DNA of 64,000 bases from Algoriphagus aquimarinus (GCF_900112005.1 NZ_FOKK01000001.1:62001-126000), one strand, 5' to 3'. Positions 51,876 through 61,365 are shown, counted from the first letter of the stretch. Made by a program: numbers and translations. Notes: generated by a model from the sequence alone, not told the origin.

Positions 51876-54707
51876 TTAGCTATTTAATTCCATTTTAAGG
51901 AATTTACCTGTGTAGCTTTTTGCTGTGGCAGCGACCTTCTCAGGTGTCCCCTGCACCACGATTGTTCCACCTTTATTTCCTCCTTCAGGGCCCAAATCAA
52001 CTATATGATCTGCCATCTTGATCACATCCATATTATGTTCAATGATCAAAACAGTGTTACCTTTTGACACTAATCCATTGACCACTAGCATCAATAATTC
52101 TATGTCTTGGAAATGGAGTCCAGTAGTCGGCTCATCAAGTATATAGAAGGTCTTTCCAGTATCTTTTTTAGAAAGTTCTGTTGCTAATTTGACACGCTGA
52201 GCTTCTCCACCAGAAAGAGTCGTAGCATGCTGGCCAAGAGTAATGTAACCTAACCCTACATCATTTAGCGTCTTTATTTTCCTCAGGATTTTTGGTAGCT
52301 TATCGAAGAATTCTACCGCCTGCTCCACAGTCATATCGAGCACATCGGAAATCGATTTTCCTTTGTATCGAATCTCTAAGGTTTCTCTATTGTAGCGCTT
52401 GCCTTTGCATGTTTCACAAGGCACATGTACATCTGGCAAGAAATCCATTTCTATCAGTTTCATTCCTGCACCTTCACAATCCTCGCATCTTCCTCCTTTT
52501 ACATTGAAAGAAAAACGACCAGGTTTATAGCCTCTGATTTTGGCTTCTGGGAGTTCTGTGAAAAGTGTTCTGATATCCGAAAATACCCCTGTATACGTAG
52601 CTGGATTAGAACGTGGAGTTCTACCAATCGGCGATTGATCTACCTCAATTACTTTATCCAAATGTTCCAAACCGCTTACACTCTCGTAAGGCATAGGGTT
52701 CTTCTTGGAATGGTAAATTTGCTGATTCAGAATAGGGTAAAGTGTCTCGTGGATCAAGGTACTTTTTCCAGATCCAGAAACTCCTGTAATACAAATCAGC
52801 GTGCCTAGAGGTAGCTTAAGATCAATATTCTTAAGATTGTTCCCTGTTGCTCCTTTGATTAGTAGTTCTAATCCTTTCCCATCTCTTCGCTCTTTTGGAA
52901 CTGGCAATCCTAGCTTTCCGGATAGATATCTGGCCGTGACACCCTCTGTTTTTAATATTTCTTTTGGAGTACCATCAGCCACAATATGTCCACCATGACG
53001 CCCAGCTCCAGGACCCATGTCTAGTAAATAATCTGAAGCTAACATCATGTCTTTGTCATGCTCCACGACCAACACAGAATTGCCCAGATCCCGCAAACTT
53101 TGAAGTGCATGAATTAGCTTTTCATTGTCACGCTGGTGAAGTCCAATGCTTGGCTCGTCCAAAATATAAAGCACCCCGACCAGCTGAGTACCTATCTGTG
53201 TAGCCAGTCTAATCCGCTGAGCTTCCCCACCAGAAAGAGTTCGTAACGGCCTATTGAGTGATAAATAATCCAAGCCTATATCTAGTAGAAATCCGATTCT
53301 CTTTCGAATTTCTTTCAGCACTTCTGATGCAATAATATTTTGCTTTTCTGAGAGTCTACTTTCCAGTCCAACAAACCATTCTCCTAGCGAACGAATATCC
53401 ATCAACGCTAACTGCCCAATGTGTTTTTCATCGATTTTGATGTGGAGAGCTTCTTTTTTTAGACGATAACCATCACATTCTGGGCAGGTTTGAATAATGG
53501 TAAATTCACTTATCCAATCCTGTATTTTATCCGAACTTCCTTCCTGATACTTCTTGAGGAAATTGATAATCCCTTCAAAGGTCGTATGCCATTTTGTGCC
53601 AGGATGCTTCACCGAATCAACAGCCACCTCTATTTTATCTCCATTAAGAAGGATCTCCACGACATTATCCGGAAGATCTTTGATAGGCGTACTCATGCTA
53701 CACTTATAGTGCTTGAGAATAGCTTCTATTTTCTTGAAAATCCAAATATCTCTATACTCACCCAAAGGAGCGATTCCACCTCTAGTGATGCTAAGATTTG
53801 GATCAGGAATGATACTCTCTCGTGTGATTTCTTCAGTAACTCCTAAACCATTACAGGTTGGGCAAGCTCCATAGGGGCTATTGAAAGAAAATGTATTTGG
53901 TGCTGGTTCGTCATAAGACAAGCCAGTTTCTGGATCCATGAGGTACTTGGAAAAATGATGAATTTCACCCTCTTCGTCCCGAATCATAAGAACTCCCTTA
54001 CCATGCTGCAATGCAGATTTGAGAGATTGTGTAATGCGGAATCGGTCGGATTCTTCAGCTACGATTCGATCAATTACAATCTCTATATCGTGGATTTTGT
54101 ATCGATCCACTTGCATTTTGGGCACCATCTCCATCACCACTCCATCTACACGAACCTTAGAAAATCCCATTTTTCGGATCTGCTCAAATAGTTCTCTGTA
54201 ATGTCCCTTTCTGCCTTTAACTACTGGAGCCAGGACGTATAGCTTTTGGTCCAAAAAGTTAGTAAACAACAAATCGATAATCTGATCTTCTGTTTGTCTC
54301 ACCATTTTCGATCCAGTGAGGTAAGAGTAAGCATCTCCAGCCCTTGCATAAAGCAAACGCATGAAATCGTAAATCTCCGTTACCGTGCCCACAGTAGAGC
54401 GTGGATTTTTGGAAGTGGTCTTTTGCTCTATGGCAATAACAGGTGAAAGCCCATTAATTTTGTCCACATCAGGACGCTCCATACCGCCGAGAAATGATCT
54501 GGCGTAAGCTGAAAACGATTCCATATATCGGCGCTGACCTTCGGCATAGATCGTGTCAAAAGCCAACGAGCTTTTGCCACTACCACTCAGACCGGTAATT
54601 ACCACAAGCTTATTGCGGGGAATCTTCAGGTCTAAGTTTTTAAGATTATGCTCTCGGGCTCCAAAAATCTCTATGTATTCTTCCTGTGCAGGAGTGACTT
54701 TACTCAT
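51876..54707 (-). CDS. uvrA: Excinuclease ABC subunit A
   Basis: Damage-recognition ATPase of nucleotide excision repair. About 943 residues with two ABC modules: Walker A GLSGSGKSSLAFDT (near 40) and GVSGSGKSTLIHET (near 637), signatures LSGGEAQRIRLA and LSGGEAQRVKLA. Zinc fingers are CPTCNGLG, CPECDGYR, and CEDCEGAG with CETCKGKRYN. The ATG at 54707 (MSKVTPAQEE) is preferred to one nine codons upstream. Single gene behind a TACCTTTG element. Confidence 0.97.
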   Translation of the reverse strand: MSKVTPAQEEYIEIFGAREHNLKNLDLKIPRNKLVVITGLSGSGKSSLAFDTIYAEGQRRYMESFSAYARSFLGGMERPDVDKINGLSPVIAIEQKTTSKNPRSTVGTVTEIYDFMRLLYARAGDAYSYLTGSKMVRQTEDQIIDLLFTNFLDQKLYVLAPVVKGRKGHYRELFEQIRKMGFSKVRVDGVVMEMVPKMQVDRYKIHDIEIVIDRIVAEESDRFRITQSLKSALQHGKGVLMIRDEEGEIHHFSKYLMDPETGLSYDEPAPNTFSFNSPYGACPTCNGLGVTEEITRESIIPDPNLSITRGGIAPLGEYRDIWIFKKIEAILKHYKCSMSTPIKDLPDNVVEILLNGDKIEVAVDSVKHPGTKWHTTFEGIINFLKKYQEGSSDKIQDWISEFTIIQTCPECDGYRLKKEALHIKIDEKHIGQLALMDIRSLGEWFVGLESRLSEKQNIIASEVLKEIRKRIGFLLDIGLDYLSLNRPLRTLSGGEAQRIRLATQIGTQLVGVLYILDEPSIGLHQRDNEKLIHALQSLRDLGNSVLVVEHDKDMMLASDYLLDMGPGAGRHGGHIVADGTPKEILKTEGVTARYLSGKLGLPVPKERRDGKGLELLIKGATGNNLKNIDLKLPLGTLICITGVSGSGKSTLIHETLYPILNQQIYHSKKNPMPYESVSGLEHLDKVIEVDQSPIGRTPRSNPATYTGVFSDIRTLFTELPEAKIRGYKPGRFSFNVKGGRCEDCEGAGMKLIEMDFLPDVHVPCETCKGKRYNRETLEIRYKGKSISDVLDMTVEQAVEFFDKLPKILRKIKTLNDVGLGYITLGQHATTLSGGEAQRVKLATELSKKDTGKTFYILDEPTTGLHFQDIELLMLVVNGLVSKGNTVLIIEHNMDVIKMADHIVDLGPEGGNKGGTIVVQGTPEKVAATAKSYTGKFLKMELNS

Positions 54708-54731
54708 AAATCGGCGGGCAATTTTAAACGG

Positions 54732-54739
54732 CAAAGGTA
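54732..54739 (-). promoter_or_regulatory. Probable -7 element of uvrA
   Basis: TACCTTTG on the minus strand, 24 nt before the uvrA ATG, identical to the rimP -7 element. -33 not clear. No LexA-like box recognised. Confidence 0.5.
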
Positions 54740-54887
54740 CGGATTTTCAACCGCACCCAGTAGTAAACTTCAAAGAGTATAACCCAAGAAGGAAAGATTG
54801 GTTCATTGATGGTCAAGGACTGGGCACTGGAGTAAATGTCACTTAGTGGGAATGCCAATTTTAAAAATCTTCTTTACTCAAAGAAAA

Positions 54888-55094
54888 CTAGGACTTCAGA
54901 AACCAATGCACGTAACCACATTTGTCACAAATCAGATTCTGAGCTGATTTATTTGCCCAGTCCAATTTGAAAAAAGTCATTCCCTTGGTATTCATCAATG
55001 TTTCCCGCTCCCAAAACTTATCATTTTTGCAGACAGCGCAGATAAGCTTGTTTCCAAGGATCATTCTTTCAGTTGCAATTAACTTGCTTCCCAT
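54888..55094 (-). CDS. Small zinc-ribbon protein (DUF2082-like)
   Basis: 68 residues. Two CxxC pairs, CAVC (near 19-22) and CDKC (near 56-59), frame a beta-rich middle with TLMNTKGMTFFKLDWANK. This is the layout of the short nucleic-acid-binding zinc ribbon family annotated as DUF2082. Function unknown. The start could also be the Met at residue 11. Same strand as the transglycosylase gene upstream, 20 nt away. Confidence 0.78.
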   Translation of the reverse strand: MGSKLIATERMILGNKLICAVCKNDKFWERETLMNTKGMTFFKLDWANKSAQNLICDKCGYVHWFLKS

Positions 55095-55114
55095 AGTGAG
55101 TATAGTTTTTGAAA

Positions 55115-56053
55115 TTACTCCGGCAGCATAATCTCATACGTTTTACCTCGTCTTACATTCAAATCTTTATCCCGAAGCCAAGGATTATAAAGCTTCAGAT
55201 CCTTATAAGTATTTCCTTGCTGCTTGGCCCAATTGGCGAGATTTTTAATATCGGAATCTACCTTTATATATTTGAAATTAGGGTTTTCATAGTAATCTGA
55301 TTCTCTCAAATGAAAGCCAAATTCTCCTGGGTTTTCGAAAATCACTTTAAATGCTAAAATCCGAAAAAGGTATCGACTAGTCTCGTCATTGAGGTAGAGA
55401 TCATAATAATTGAGGGCTAACTGATCATCTTGTCTTCTGGCAAATCCGGACTGTCCCATATTATAACTGGCAGCCACCGCAGTCCAATCTCTGAATTTCG
55501 CATGTGCCTTATTGAGGTATTTTGCAGCTGCAAAAGTTGCCTTTTCTAAGTGATAACGTTCGTCCACATCCTTTGAAATTTCCAGTCCGTATTCTTCACC
55601 TGTAGACTCCATAATCTGCCAAAAACCCTTTGCTCCTGCAGGAGATGCTACATTCATAAGCGCCGACTCAGCCATTGCCAGATATTTGAAATCATCAGGA
55701 ATTCCATTTTCCTTCAACCATTGTTCTATTTCAGGCAGAAACTTAGAAGAACGTTTCATTAGGAGGATCATATTAGACTGCCAATAGGCATTCACATAGA
55801 TCTCCCGCTCAAGTCGCTCTTTTACATCTTCGATTTCCAATGGGACTTTCTCACCCGCAAAGGTCAATTCTTTAGGAATATTAAAAAGTCGAACAGTATC
55901 CCTAGACGGAAGTGGCATAGTCTCCAGCAACTGAACATCGGCAACTCCAGGCACTTCGGTGACTTCACTTGGGGTTCTCCATATGGCATAGCTAGCCATT
56001 GCAAGGCAAAGAACTATAAGGACGTAAAGAGGTACTAGGTGAGATTTATTCAT
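55115..56053 (-). CDS. Membrane-anchored lytic transglycosylase (MltD-like)
   Basis: Cleaves glycan strands of peptidoglycan. 312 residues: N-terminal anchor (about 6-25), then the SLT domain with catalytic Glu129 in YLAMAESALMN, the SPAGAKGFWQIM loop, and AAASYNMGQSGF. The C-terminal about 45 residues resemble one LysM-like unit with LKLYNPWLRDKDLNVRRGKTYEIMLP. Only one such unit is present, where MltD often has several. Confidence 0.9.
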   Translation of the reverse strand: MNKSHLVPLYVLIVLCLAMASYAIWRTPSEVTEVPGVADVQLLETMPLPSRDTVRLFNIPKELTFAGEKVPLEIEDVKERLEREIYVNAYWQSNMILLMKRSSKFLPEIEQWLKENGIPDDFKYLAMAESALMNVASPAGAKGFWQIMESTGEEYGLEISKDVDERYHLEKATFAAAKYLNKAHAKFRDWTAVAASYNMGQSGFARRQDDQLALNYYDLYLNDETSRYLFRILAFKVIFENPGEFGFHLRESDYYENPNFKYIKVDSDIKNLANWAKQQGNTYKDLKLYNPWLRDKDLNVRRGKTYEIMLPE

Positions 56054-56114
56054 TTAATAAAATTAAGTTTCTTAAGAGCAACAAGCTTCCATTGCTCCAC
56101 ACAATGAGGTAAGC

Positions 56115-56837
56115 TTAGAAGTTTGGACTTAGTAGGTATTTGTTATAGAAGTCATCTATAACTTTCACTGCCTCAGTTGCATCTTCAACGACAGAGAATA
56201 ATTCCAAGTCTACTTCATTGATATAATGGTGGCTAAGGAGTGTTTTTCTGATCCAATCTACCAATCCTGACCAGTAATCCTTACCTACCAATACAATGGG
56301 GAATTTCCCGATTTTATTGGTTTGGATTAATGTCAATGCTTCGAAAAACTCATCCATGGTACCAAAACCACCAGGAAGGACTACAAATCCTTGAGAATAT
56401 TTGATAAACATCACTTTGCGCACAAAGAAGTAATCAAAGGTCATCAACTTATCTCGATCAATGTAAATATTATCAAATTGCTCAAAGGGCAAAACGATAT
56501 TTAATCCTACGGATTTCCCTCCCTCAGAATGAGCTCCTTTGTTACCGGCTTCCATGATACCCGGTCCTCCACCAGTGATCACTCCGTAACCGTGGCGGAC
56601 AAGTTTTGCAGCTATATCCTCAGCCATTTTATAGTGATGGTGATCTCTAGGAGTACGTGCTGAACCGAAAATTGAAACGCAAGGGCCGATTTTAGCTAGC
56701 TTTTCGAATCCTTCCACAAATTCTGACATGACCTTAAAAATTACCCAGGAATCGGCACTTTTAATTTCACTCCAATCTCGCTCTTTGAAAGCTAACCGGA
56801 TTTTATCCTCTGCATTTGTATTTTCTAGATTGCTCAT
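56115..56837 (-). CDS. LOG-family protein (nucleoside monophosphate phosphoribohydrolase-like)
   Basis: 240 residues with the LOG signature: GSARTPRDHHHYKMAEDIAAKL, GGGPGIMEAGNKGA (near 92-105) and PGGFGTMDEFFEALTL (near 155-170). The family (TIGR00730) releases bases from nucleoside 5'-monophosphates; in plants it activates cytokinins. In bacteria it probably serves in nucleotide salvage. The transglycosylase gene follows 61 nt downstream on the same strand, without a functional link visible. Confidence 0.92.
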   Translation of the reverse strand: MSNLENTNAEDKIRLAFKERDWSEIKSADSWVIFKVMSEFVEGFEKLAKIGPCVSIFGSARTPRDHHHYKMAEDIAAKLVRHGYGVITGGGPGIMEAGNKGAHSEGGKSVGLNIVLPFEQFDNIYIDRDKLMTFDYFFVRKVMFIKYSQGFVVLPGGFGTMDEFFEALTLIQTNKIGKFPIVLVGKDYWSGLVDWIRKTLLSHHYINEVDLELFSVVEDATEAVKVIDDFYNKYLLSPNF

Positions 56838-56979
56838 ATCCTGTTTTTTATTAAAGAAAACGATCTCTTCGCTGAAATGGACGCTGTATTACTGACTATT
56901 CATCTTGAATACTGGTAAACAGCTGACTTTCAATATAAAAAAATACTTGCATACGAGAATCAAACGACAAAGTCTGGTG

Positions 56980-56987
56980 TAGTTTTG
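56980..56987 (+). promoter_or_regulatory. Probable -7 element of the YkgJ-like gene
   Basis: TAGTTTTG, 22 nt before the ATG. No TTG at the -33 spacing. Confidence 0.45.
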
Positions 56988-57009
56988 CGCACTATTTGAA
57001 ATATAAGAG

Positions 57010-57609
57010 ATGAATCTCGTAGAAAAATCTCAAGCTACGCTGGACGTGTTCAGTGAGCTCGAGTCAGAAACAAAGCAATTTGCATCTGAAAGTGGGTTAA
57101 GCTGTGTATCAGGATGTGGTTTCTGCTGCGCAAATCCTAAAGTACCAGCCTCCCCGTTAGAATTTCTTCCATTGGCCTTTGACCTCTATGATAAAGGATT
57201 GGCCGAATCAACCCTGGCAACATTAGAAAGCAAGGATGAAGGAGACAGTTGTGTCATCTACAAACCTCAGTCAGAAGATGGCAAAAAGGGATTTTGCGGA
57301 AATCACACCAAAAGAGGCATGATCTGCCGATTATTTGCTGCCTCAGCTCGAAGGACCAAATATGGCAAAAAAGACCTCATTATCTGCAAAGTTTTGAAGG
57401 AGGAAAAGACTGAGGAATTTCTAAAAGCTAGCGAAAGAATTAATAATGACATGGATATTCCGCTTGCAACGGCTTTCTATTCACGTTTAGATGAAATAGA
57501 CCAATCCCTCTGTCAACAATTTACAATAAATGAGGCGATCGCTTTTGCGTTGGAATTAGTTTTGAGATATAAGTTCTACGAAGAGCAAGAAGTTGATGTG
57601 ATCGCATAA
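57010..57609 (+). CDS. YkgJ-family cysteine cluster protein
   Basis: 199 residues. Cys ligands CVSGCGFCC (about 31-39), then CVIY near 81, CGNHTKRGMICRLF near 98-111 and CKVL near 128: the pattern of the CxxxCxxCC zinc or Fe-S cluster family. Some members are linked to flagellar or oxidase maturation, most are unknown. Followed after 70 nt by a co-oriented membrane-protein and GGGP synthase cluster; a link is possible but not shown. Confidence 0.88.
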   Translation: MNLVEKSQATLDVFSELESETKQFASESGLSCVSGCGFCCANPKVPASPLEFLPLAFDLYDKGLAESTLATLESKDEGDSCVIYKPQSEDGKKGFCGNHTKRGMICRLFAASARRTKYGKKDLIICKVLKEEKTEEFLKASERINNDMDIPLATAFYSRLDEIDQSLCQQFTINEAIAFALELVLRYKFYEEQEVDVIA

Positions 57610-57679
57610 TTTTTTTGCTCCTGTCAATTGAAGTATATTGTGTCATATTTCAAGGGTAACCTCTCACAAGTTTTTAATT

Positions 57680-58045
57680 ATGCTAAAAATCGGAGAAATA
57701 GTACAGACTGTCAAAGGGATAGTAGAGACCAAAATAGATATGGTCAAACTGGATATTCAGGATCAGATATCAGGGATCCTATCTCGTCTGGTTATTTTAA
57801 TTTTGATGGGAGGGAGTCTTCTCTTGGTTCTATTGTTTTTGAGTTTGTCTCTAGCCTTTTTTCTAAGTCAATATTTCGAATCCCCGCATATGGGATTCCT
57901 ACTAGTTGGGTTATTGTATCTATTAATCTTATTTATTCTATACCTAATAAGAGATAATGATTCTACCCAGGATCAAATGCAGAAAGGTTTAAAGGGTTTT
58001 ATATTCAGGGCAAGAATTTTCAAAAAACGTCGAGAAAATGAGTAA
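57680..58045 (+). CDS. Phage holin superfamily III-like small membrane protein (DUF1469-like)
   Basis: 121 residues from the ATG at 57680 (MLKIGEIVQTV). An amphipathic helix (about 5-30) is followed by two membrane helices (about 34-58 and 66-88) and a basic tail. The layout fits the putative Actinobacteriophage holin III / DUF1469 family, which in most bacteria is not a phage lysis protein. Its stop overlaps the next gene by 8 nt. Likely membrane-organising; function unknown. Confidence 0.8.
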   Translation: MLKIGEIVQTVKGIVETKIDMVKLDIQDQISGILSRLVILILMGGSLLLVLLFLSLSLAFFLSQYFESPHMGFLLVGLLYLLILFILYLIRDNDSTQDQMQKGLKGFIFRARIFKKRRENE

Positions 58046-58424
58046 GGACTTGGAAAAAAAAGAAGAAGAGCTAGAACAAACACTGGCTAGACAGCTTGAG
58101 CTTTTTAAAGCAGAATCTGAAGACTGGTTAAAAATCGGTGGTGTAGTTTTAGCCGGGGGATTGATCGCATTTGCGATCGTTAAAACTCGAGGTAAACGCA
58201 AAGATCGAAAAACTGAAGAAGCACTGGCAGTTCTCGAAAGAGAGGGGCTTCTTACCAAAGACATAGAGAAAAAACTCACTGAAAGAGGTTCTAATTCCTC
58301 TTTTTGGCCAAGCATGGGTCAGCGTCTATTGATTTTAGGTCTTGCATTTGCGAAAGAGAAGTTTCTTCCTAATTTATTTACTGCTGACCCAGAAGATGCC
58401 AAAGTCGAAGAACAGAGTCGGTAA
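58038..58424 (+). CDS. Small membrane-associated hypothetical protein
   Basis: 128 residues. Charged coiled-coil start rich in Glu (1-30), one membrane helix (about 33-49), a basic patch GKRKDRK, and a second hydrophobic stretch (about 90-105). No family recognised. Overlaps the upstream membrane gene by 8 nt and the GGGP synthase by 29 nt, so the three genes are translationally linked. Confidence 0.85.
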   Translation: MSKDLEKKEEELEQTLARQLELFKAESEDWLKIGGVVLAGGLIAFAIVKTRGKRKDRKTEEALAVLEREGLLTKDIEKKLTERGSNSSFWPSMGQRLLILGLAFAKEKFLPNLFTADPEDAKVEEQSR

Positions 58425-59175
58425 GATTTTAAAGGATTATCATAAGACAGGCAGAAAAGGTTTGGCATGGCTGGTTGATCCAGACAAGTTTAAAAATGCA
58501 GCTCTTTTCGAGGAAGAACATGCTTGGGTTAAGGATTCCGATTTAGATTTAATTTTTGTAGGAGGAAGCCAACTTAGCCGAGATAATTTTAAAGAAGTAG
58601 TCATTTCACTTAAGAAAATTTCAGGAGAAATTCCAGTTGTAATCTTCCCTGGCTCACAAATGCAGTTGGCGGAAGAGGCAGATGCAATTTTATTTTTATC
58701 CTTAATCTCTGGAAGGAACCCTGAATACCTTATCGGTCATCAAGTGCTGGCGGCTCCTATAGTTAGAAAAATGAAATTGGAAGCCCTTCCAACAGCATAC
58801 ATGCTAGTAAATGAAGGTGAGATAACAAGTGTTCAATACGTAAGTCAAACAATACCTTTGCCGAATTCTAAACCGAATCTTGCTAGAGCTACCGCACTTG
58901 CAGGGCTATACTTGGGTATGAAGTTTTTCTATATGGACGCAGGAAGCGGTGCAAAATCTCCTGTGTCGGCGGAGGTGATCGCTTCGGTAAAATCTGTCAC
59001 CAATAATCCTATCATAGTAGGTGGCGGTTTAGATTCTTTAGCAAAAGTAAAAACTGCCTATGAAAACGGTGCAGACTTACTAGTTATCGGTAATGCTATA
59101 GAAAAAAACCCCAGCTTTTTGGCCGAGGTCTTAGAGTATAAAATGCTGTTGAATATTTCCTTAAACGTTAATTAA
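58396..59175 (+). CDS. Geranylgeranylglyceryl/heptaprenylglyceryl phosphate synthase
   Basis: Joins a polyprenyl diphosphate to sn-glycerol-1-phosphate, an ether-lipid step best known from archaea; a Bacteroidota clade also has it. About 259 residues, TIM barrel: AWLVDPDKF (about 24-32), VGGSQLSRDNF near 56, FPGSQMQL near 83, YMDAGSGAKSPVS near 180, and VGGGLDSLAK with the G-N-A-I phosphate site near 237. The ATG at 58396 lies within the preceding gene. The 3' end overlaps the AraC gene tail by 15 nt. Confidence 0.92.
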   Translation: MPKSKNRVGKILKDYHKTGRKGLAWLVDPDKFKNAALFEEEHAWVKDSDLDLIFVGGSQLSRDNFKEVVISLKKISGEIPVVIFPGSQMQLAEEADAILFLSLISGRNPEYLIGHQVLAAPIVRKMKLEALPTAYMLVNEGEITSVQYVSQTIPLPNSKPNLARATALAGLYLGMKFFYMDAGSGAKSPVSAEVIASVKSVTNNPIIVGGGLDSLAKVKTAYENGADLLVIGNAIEKNPSFLAEVLEYKMLLNISLNVN

Positions 59176-60087
59176 GGATTCCCTTCTCCTCATTTTTCCA
59201 GCGGGAACTCCATACATCATCTTGAATCTACGGCAGAAATAGGCAGTGTCCTTATAGCCTACTTCTTTTCCTATGTCGCGAATTGATTTTTTAGTAGTTC
59301 TCAATAACTCCACCGCAGCTTCCATCCGTTGGTATTCAATGTAATCTTGTGGATTAATTCCAGTCAGCATTTTGAAATACTGTCCTACATAATCTTCAGA
59401 CACATTAGCAACCTTAGCAAGAATCTTATTAGATAGATCACCTCCCAAGTTCGACTTTATGTAGTTGAATAAATCTATCAGTCTTGGATCCTTGAAATAG
59501 GTTGCATTAGTGGAGAGCTCCTCTAAGAATAATCTATTCTTCAGAATATGACGAAGCAGCTCAATTACTAAAAGTTCTGTATGGGATTTTAAGGCTCTTT
59601 CTTTACCTACATTGCTTACTTCTACTTCCTTCATTAGATCCTCCATAATCGTAGCCAGACGATCGTTGAATCGAATGATGAATGGAGGGATATCTAACGA
59701 GTTAAAAAAGTTAACGACATCAAATACCTTAGACTCAAAGCCAACCACAGAAATACAGTCATCTTCTGTGCTCTTGATTTCTCTGAAGCTTAAACTCTGA
59801 AGATATTTTTTCTTGTTTTCCTGAAATTGTTCTTTTGAAATTTCTCCTTTTTTGGCGCTACCACCAATCGTTAATTTCGTTTTTTGTTCAGCGGGAAGAA
59901 AAAGCACTTCACCTTCATTGAGTAGCTCTTGATCTTCTCCGAATTTAAGAGTACCATGATGTAGAAGAATCAGAGTATTATCAGATTCCGTATAATCATT
60001 CACTGAGATTGGCTTCTCTACTCGAAAATTATTTCCTCGAATAAACCTAACATTGACTGATTCTATAACCTTGTTGTAATATTCCAT
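59161..60087 (-). CDS. AraC-family transcriptional regulator
   Basis: 308 residues. An N-terminal cupin-like ligand domain (about 25-100) with LLHHGTLKFGEDQ and a middle helical part lead to the double helix-turn-helix (about 205-305). This has KVANVSEDYVGQYFKMLTGINPQDYIEYQRM and IGKEVGYKDTAYFCRRFKMMYG. Target unknown; acyl-CoA dehydrogenase is its upstream neighbour on the same strand but is separated by a terminator. Confidence 0.93.
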   Translation of the reverse strand: MEYYNKVIESVNVRFIRGNNFRVEKPISVNDYTESDNTLILLHHGTLKFGEDQELLNEGEVLFLPAEQKTKLTIGGSAKKGEISKEQFQENKKKYLQSLSFREIKSTEDDCISVVGFESKVFDVVNFFNSLDIPPFIIRFNDRLATIMEDLMKEVEVSNVGKERALKSHTELLVIELLRHILKNRLFLEELSTNATYFKDPRLIDLFNYIKSNLGGDLSNKILAKVANVSEDYVGQYFKMLTGINPQDYIEYQRMEAAVELLRTTKKSIRDIGKEVGYKDTAYFCRRFKMMYGVPAGKMRRRESLINV

Positions 60088-60113
60088 GAATAAGTAGCAT
60101 AAAAATAGAGGGG

Positions 60114-60121
60114 CAAAAATA
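60114..60121 (-). promoter_or_regulatory. Probable -7 element of the AraC gene
   Basis: TATTTTTG on the minus strand, 26 nt before the ATG, downstream of the acyl-CoA dehydrogenase terminator. Confidence 0.45.
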
Positions 60122-60174
60122 TGATTTTTCTAACGATAATTCATGAATTTTCTATAGATGGTGTTAAAAAAATA

Positions 60175-60210
60175 AAAAAGGGTATAGTTTTATTTAACTA
60201 TACCCTTTTT
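60175..60210. terminator. Terminator of the acyl-CoA dehydrogenase gene
   Basis: 15-bp perfect stem (60175-60189 with 60196-60210) with A5/T5 ends, 15 nt after the stop. Confidence 0.85.
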
Positions 60211-60225
60211 CAAACAAATTAAATG

Positions 60226-61365
60226 CTACCGAAGGATACCTCTAGATATAACTATTTTCTGAATTTCCGAAGTCCCTTCATAAATCTGAGTAATCTTAGC
60301 ATCTCTCATCAAACGTTCTACGTGGTATTCTCTTACATATCCGTATCCACCATGTATTTGAACTGCCTCGATACTTACATCCATCGCAACTTGCGAGGCA
60401 TATAGTTTTGCCATAGCGGATGCATGTGAATAATCTTCACCTTGATCTTTCAACCATGCAGCTTTGTAAACCAATAGCCTCGCAGCTTCAATGGTAGTCG
60501 CCATGTCTGCCAGTTTAAACTGAATTGCCTGATGTTGGCAGATTGGCTTGCCAAAGGTTTTACGTTCTTTTGAATAAGCTACTGCAAACTCATACGCTCC
60601 AGCCGCAATACCAAGGGCTTGGGCTGCAATCCCGATTCTCCCTCCATTCAAGGTTTCCATGGCATACTTGAACCCAAAGCCTTCTTCTCCTATTCTATTC
60701 TCAACTGGCACTTTCACATCTGTAAACATCAGTGAGGTGGTATCCGAAGCTCTGATACCCAGCTTATCTTCTTTGTGGCCAGGAGTGAATCCTTCCCACC
60801 CTTTTTCTACTATAAAAACTGAAATCCCTTTGTGCCCTTTGCTATTGTCTGTTTGAGCAAAAACAAGGTATGTATCAGCTTTTGAACCATTGGTAATCCA
60901 GTTCTTCGTACCATTTAACACATAGTGATCCCCTTCTAGGTACGCTTCCGTTTTTTGCGAAGTAGCATCTGAACCCGCTTCTGGTTCAGACAAAGCAAAA
61001 GCACCAAGTTTTTGTCCCGAAGCCAATGGCTTAAGATATTTTTCCTTTTGGTCCTCTGAAGCATATTTTTCCATCCCCCAACATACCAGTGAATTGTTCA
61101 CTGACATGGCCACAGATGCTGACGCATCAATCTTCGATAGTTCCTCCATCGCTAGGACGTAGGAGACCGTGTCCATTCCTCCTCCGTTATATTTAGGGTC
61201 GATCATCATGCCCATGAAGCCGAGTTCTCCCATTTTTTTAATCTCTTCAGCCGGAAATCTCGATTCGATATCTCGTTGTATTACTCCAGGAAGCAGCTCA
61301 TTTTTTGCAAAATCTCTCGCCGCCTCTTGCACTGCGCGATGCTCTTCTGTTAATTCAAAATGCAT
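60226..61365 (-). CDS. Acyl-CoA dehydrogenase
   Basis: FAD enzyme that introduces a trans-2 double bond into acyl-CoA. 379 residues from the ATG at 61365 (MHFELTEEHRAV); a 38-codon upstream extension overlaps a terminator and is rejected. Motifs are AFALSEPEAGSDATS (near 120), GTKNWITNGS (near 147), GGRIGIAAQALGIA, and the catalytic Glu in IYEGTSEIQ near 367. The sequence is of the short/medium-chain type. Single gene with its own terminator. Confidence 0.95.
   Translation of the reverse strand: MHFELTEEHRAVQEAARDFAKNELLPGVIQRDIESRFPAEEIKKMGELGFMGMMIDPKYNGGGMDTVSYVLAMEELSKIDASASVAMSVNNSLVCWGMEKYASEDQKEKYLKPLASGQKLGAFALSEPEAGSDATSQKTEAYLEGDHYVLNGTKNWITNGSKADTYLVFAQTDNSKGHKGISVFIVEKGWEGFTPGHKEDKLGIRASDTTSLMFTDVKVPVENRIGEEGFGFKYAMETLNGGRIGIAAQALGIAAGAYEFAVAYSKERKTFGKPICQHQAIQFKLADMATTIEAARLLVYKAAWLKDQGEDYSHASAMAKLYASQVAMDVSIEAVQIHGGYGYVREYHVERLMRDAKITQIYEGTSEIQKIVISRGILR

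Noticed and set aside
57680-58045. Prophage holin
   Set aside because: No other phage genes nearby; holin III-like proteins of this kind are common chromosomal membrane proteins.
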